Assembly: GCA_040389965.1 (NCBI GenBank)
Contig: JAZJZF010000024.1
Span: forward strand, 75,689 to 139,688
Length of the DNA stretch: 64,000 nt
DNA from: UBA4416 sp040389965
Lineage (GTDB): Bacteria > Bacteroidota > Bacteroidia > B-17B0 > Aurantibacillaceae
Reading direction: 5' to 3'
The notes beneath the pieces were generated by a model. It did not search any database. It was not told where the DNA came from and worked only from the letters and a program-made list of their open reading frames with translations. Positions 63,968 to 64,000 of the stretch are shown in pieces (position 1 is the stretch's first letter; each line of letters begins with the position of its first letter). The translations under genes were made by a program, and so were the position numbers.

Positions 63968-64000
63968 ATGTCACACATCACACAACTTTTTACCATGGCC
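63968..64000 (+). CDS. Start of a further gene (cut by the window edge)
   Basis: ATG followed by ten more open codons (MSHITQLFTMA) reaches the end of the window. Too short to identify; reported only because it follows a terminated unit on the same strand. Confidence 0.3.
   Translation, partial: MSHITQLFTMA

Noticed and set aside
1..64000. tRNA, rRNA, CRISPR array, prophage or insertion sequence
   Set aside because: Spacers were read for T-loop motifs, regular repeats and transposase or integrase motifs; nothing was found.

Overview
The window is about 64 kb of a low-GC chromosome from a member of the phylum Bacteroidota. The evidence is two secreted proteins with type IX secretion (T9SS) C-terminal sorting domains, many promoters with the Bacteroidota -7 element TAnnTTTG, LytTR and HisKA_2 two-component proteins, and families common in this phylum (DUF2490, DUF1569, DUF420, YwqK repeats, haem-binding domain). 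I do not name a genus. It reads as core chromosome: I see no prophage, IS element, CRISPR array, rRNA or tRNA. Three runs of ten Ns mark assembly joins, and each interrupts one gene.

Layout. 1-6.7 kb: a partial sterol-desaturase-type enzyme, a TMTC-like membrane protein with TPRs, rpoN, and a small leftward operon (thioesterase, LolA-like carrier, lipoprotein, FabZ-like hotdog protein, DUF420) resembling the accessory part of an aryl-polyene/flexirubin cluster. 6.9-15.4 kb: a T9SS cargo protein, mfd, a lipoprotein/outer-membrane-protein pair and fumC. 15.5-18.2 kb: a TetR regulator with matching operators before itself and before a frameshifted short-chain dehydrogenase and a metallo-hydrolase. 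18.2-29.5 kb: five parS-type palindromes around a methyltransferase gene and mnmG, then a LytTR regulator, an eight-PAS histidine kinase, a YwqK-repeat protein and nadA, then an AT-rich 0.5 kb spacer that is a candidate replication origin. 29.5-33.6 kb: a flavin/2Fe-2S reductase, rpiB, a DUF2490 protein and a PiT phosphate transporter; the last two share 11-bp-phased upstream repeats. 33.7-45.4 kb: a TPR histidine kinase/NarL-type regulator pair, an aldo/keto reductase, a Crp-type regulator, rnr, lgt, trmB, pyk. 45.4-50.2 kb: two different ECF sigma modules. 50.4-64 kb: pepP, nuclease and envelope genes, odhAB (sucAB), pgk and a fructose-6-phosphate-aldolase-like protein fused to CBS domains.

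The most interesting region is 45.8-50.2 kb. The first ECF sigma gene is co-transcribed with a membrane-anchored TPR protein and is divergent from a secreted TonB-plug protein that has no barrel. The two start sites share mirror-image copies of one composite promoter (TTTTTATGGAATA, 12 bases, CGTCTTA), the pattern expected if the sigma factor drives both its own operon and the plug gene. Convergent with it lies a second ECF sigma gene followed by a protein that joins an anti-sigma-like cytoplasmic domain, one membrane helix and a periplasmic HtrA/trypsin-like protease with an apparently intact triad. Other points of note are the parS cluster (one site lies inside a coding sequence), the phosphate-box-like repeats, and a dispersed palindromic repeat that also appears in frame inside the odhB linker.
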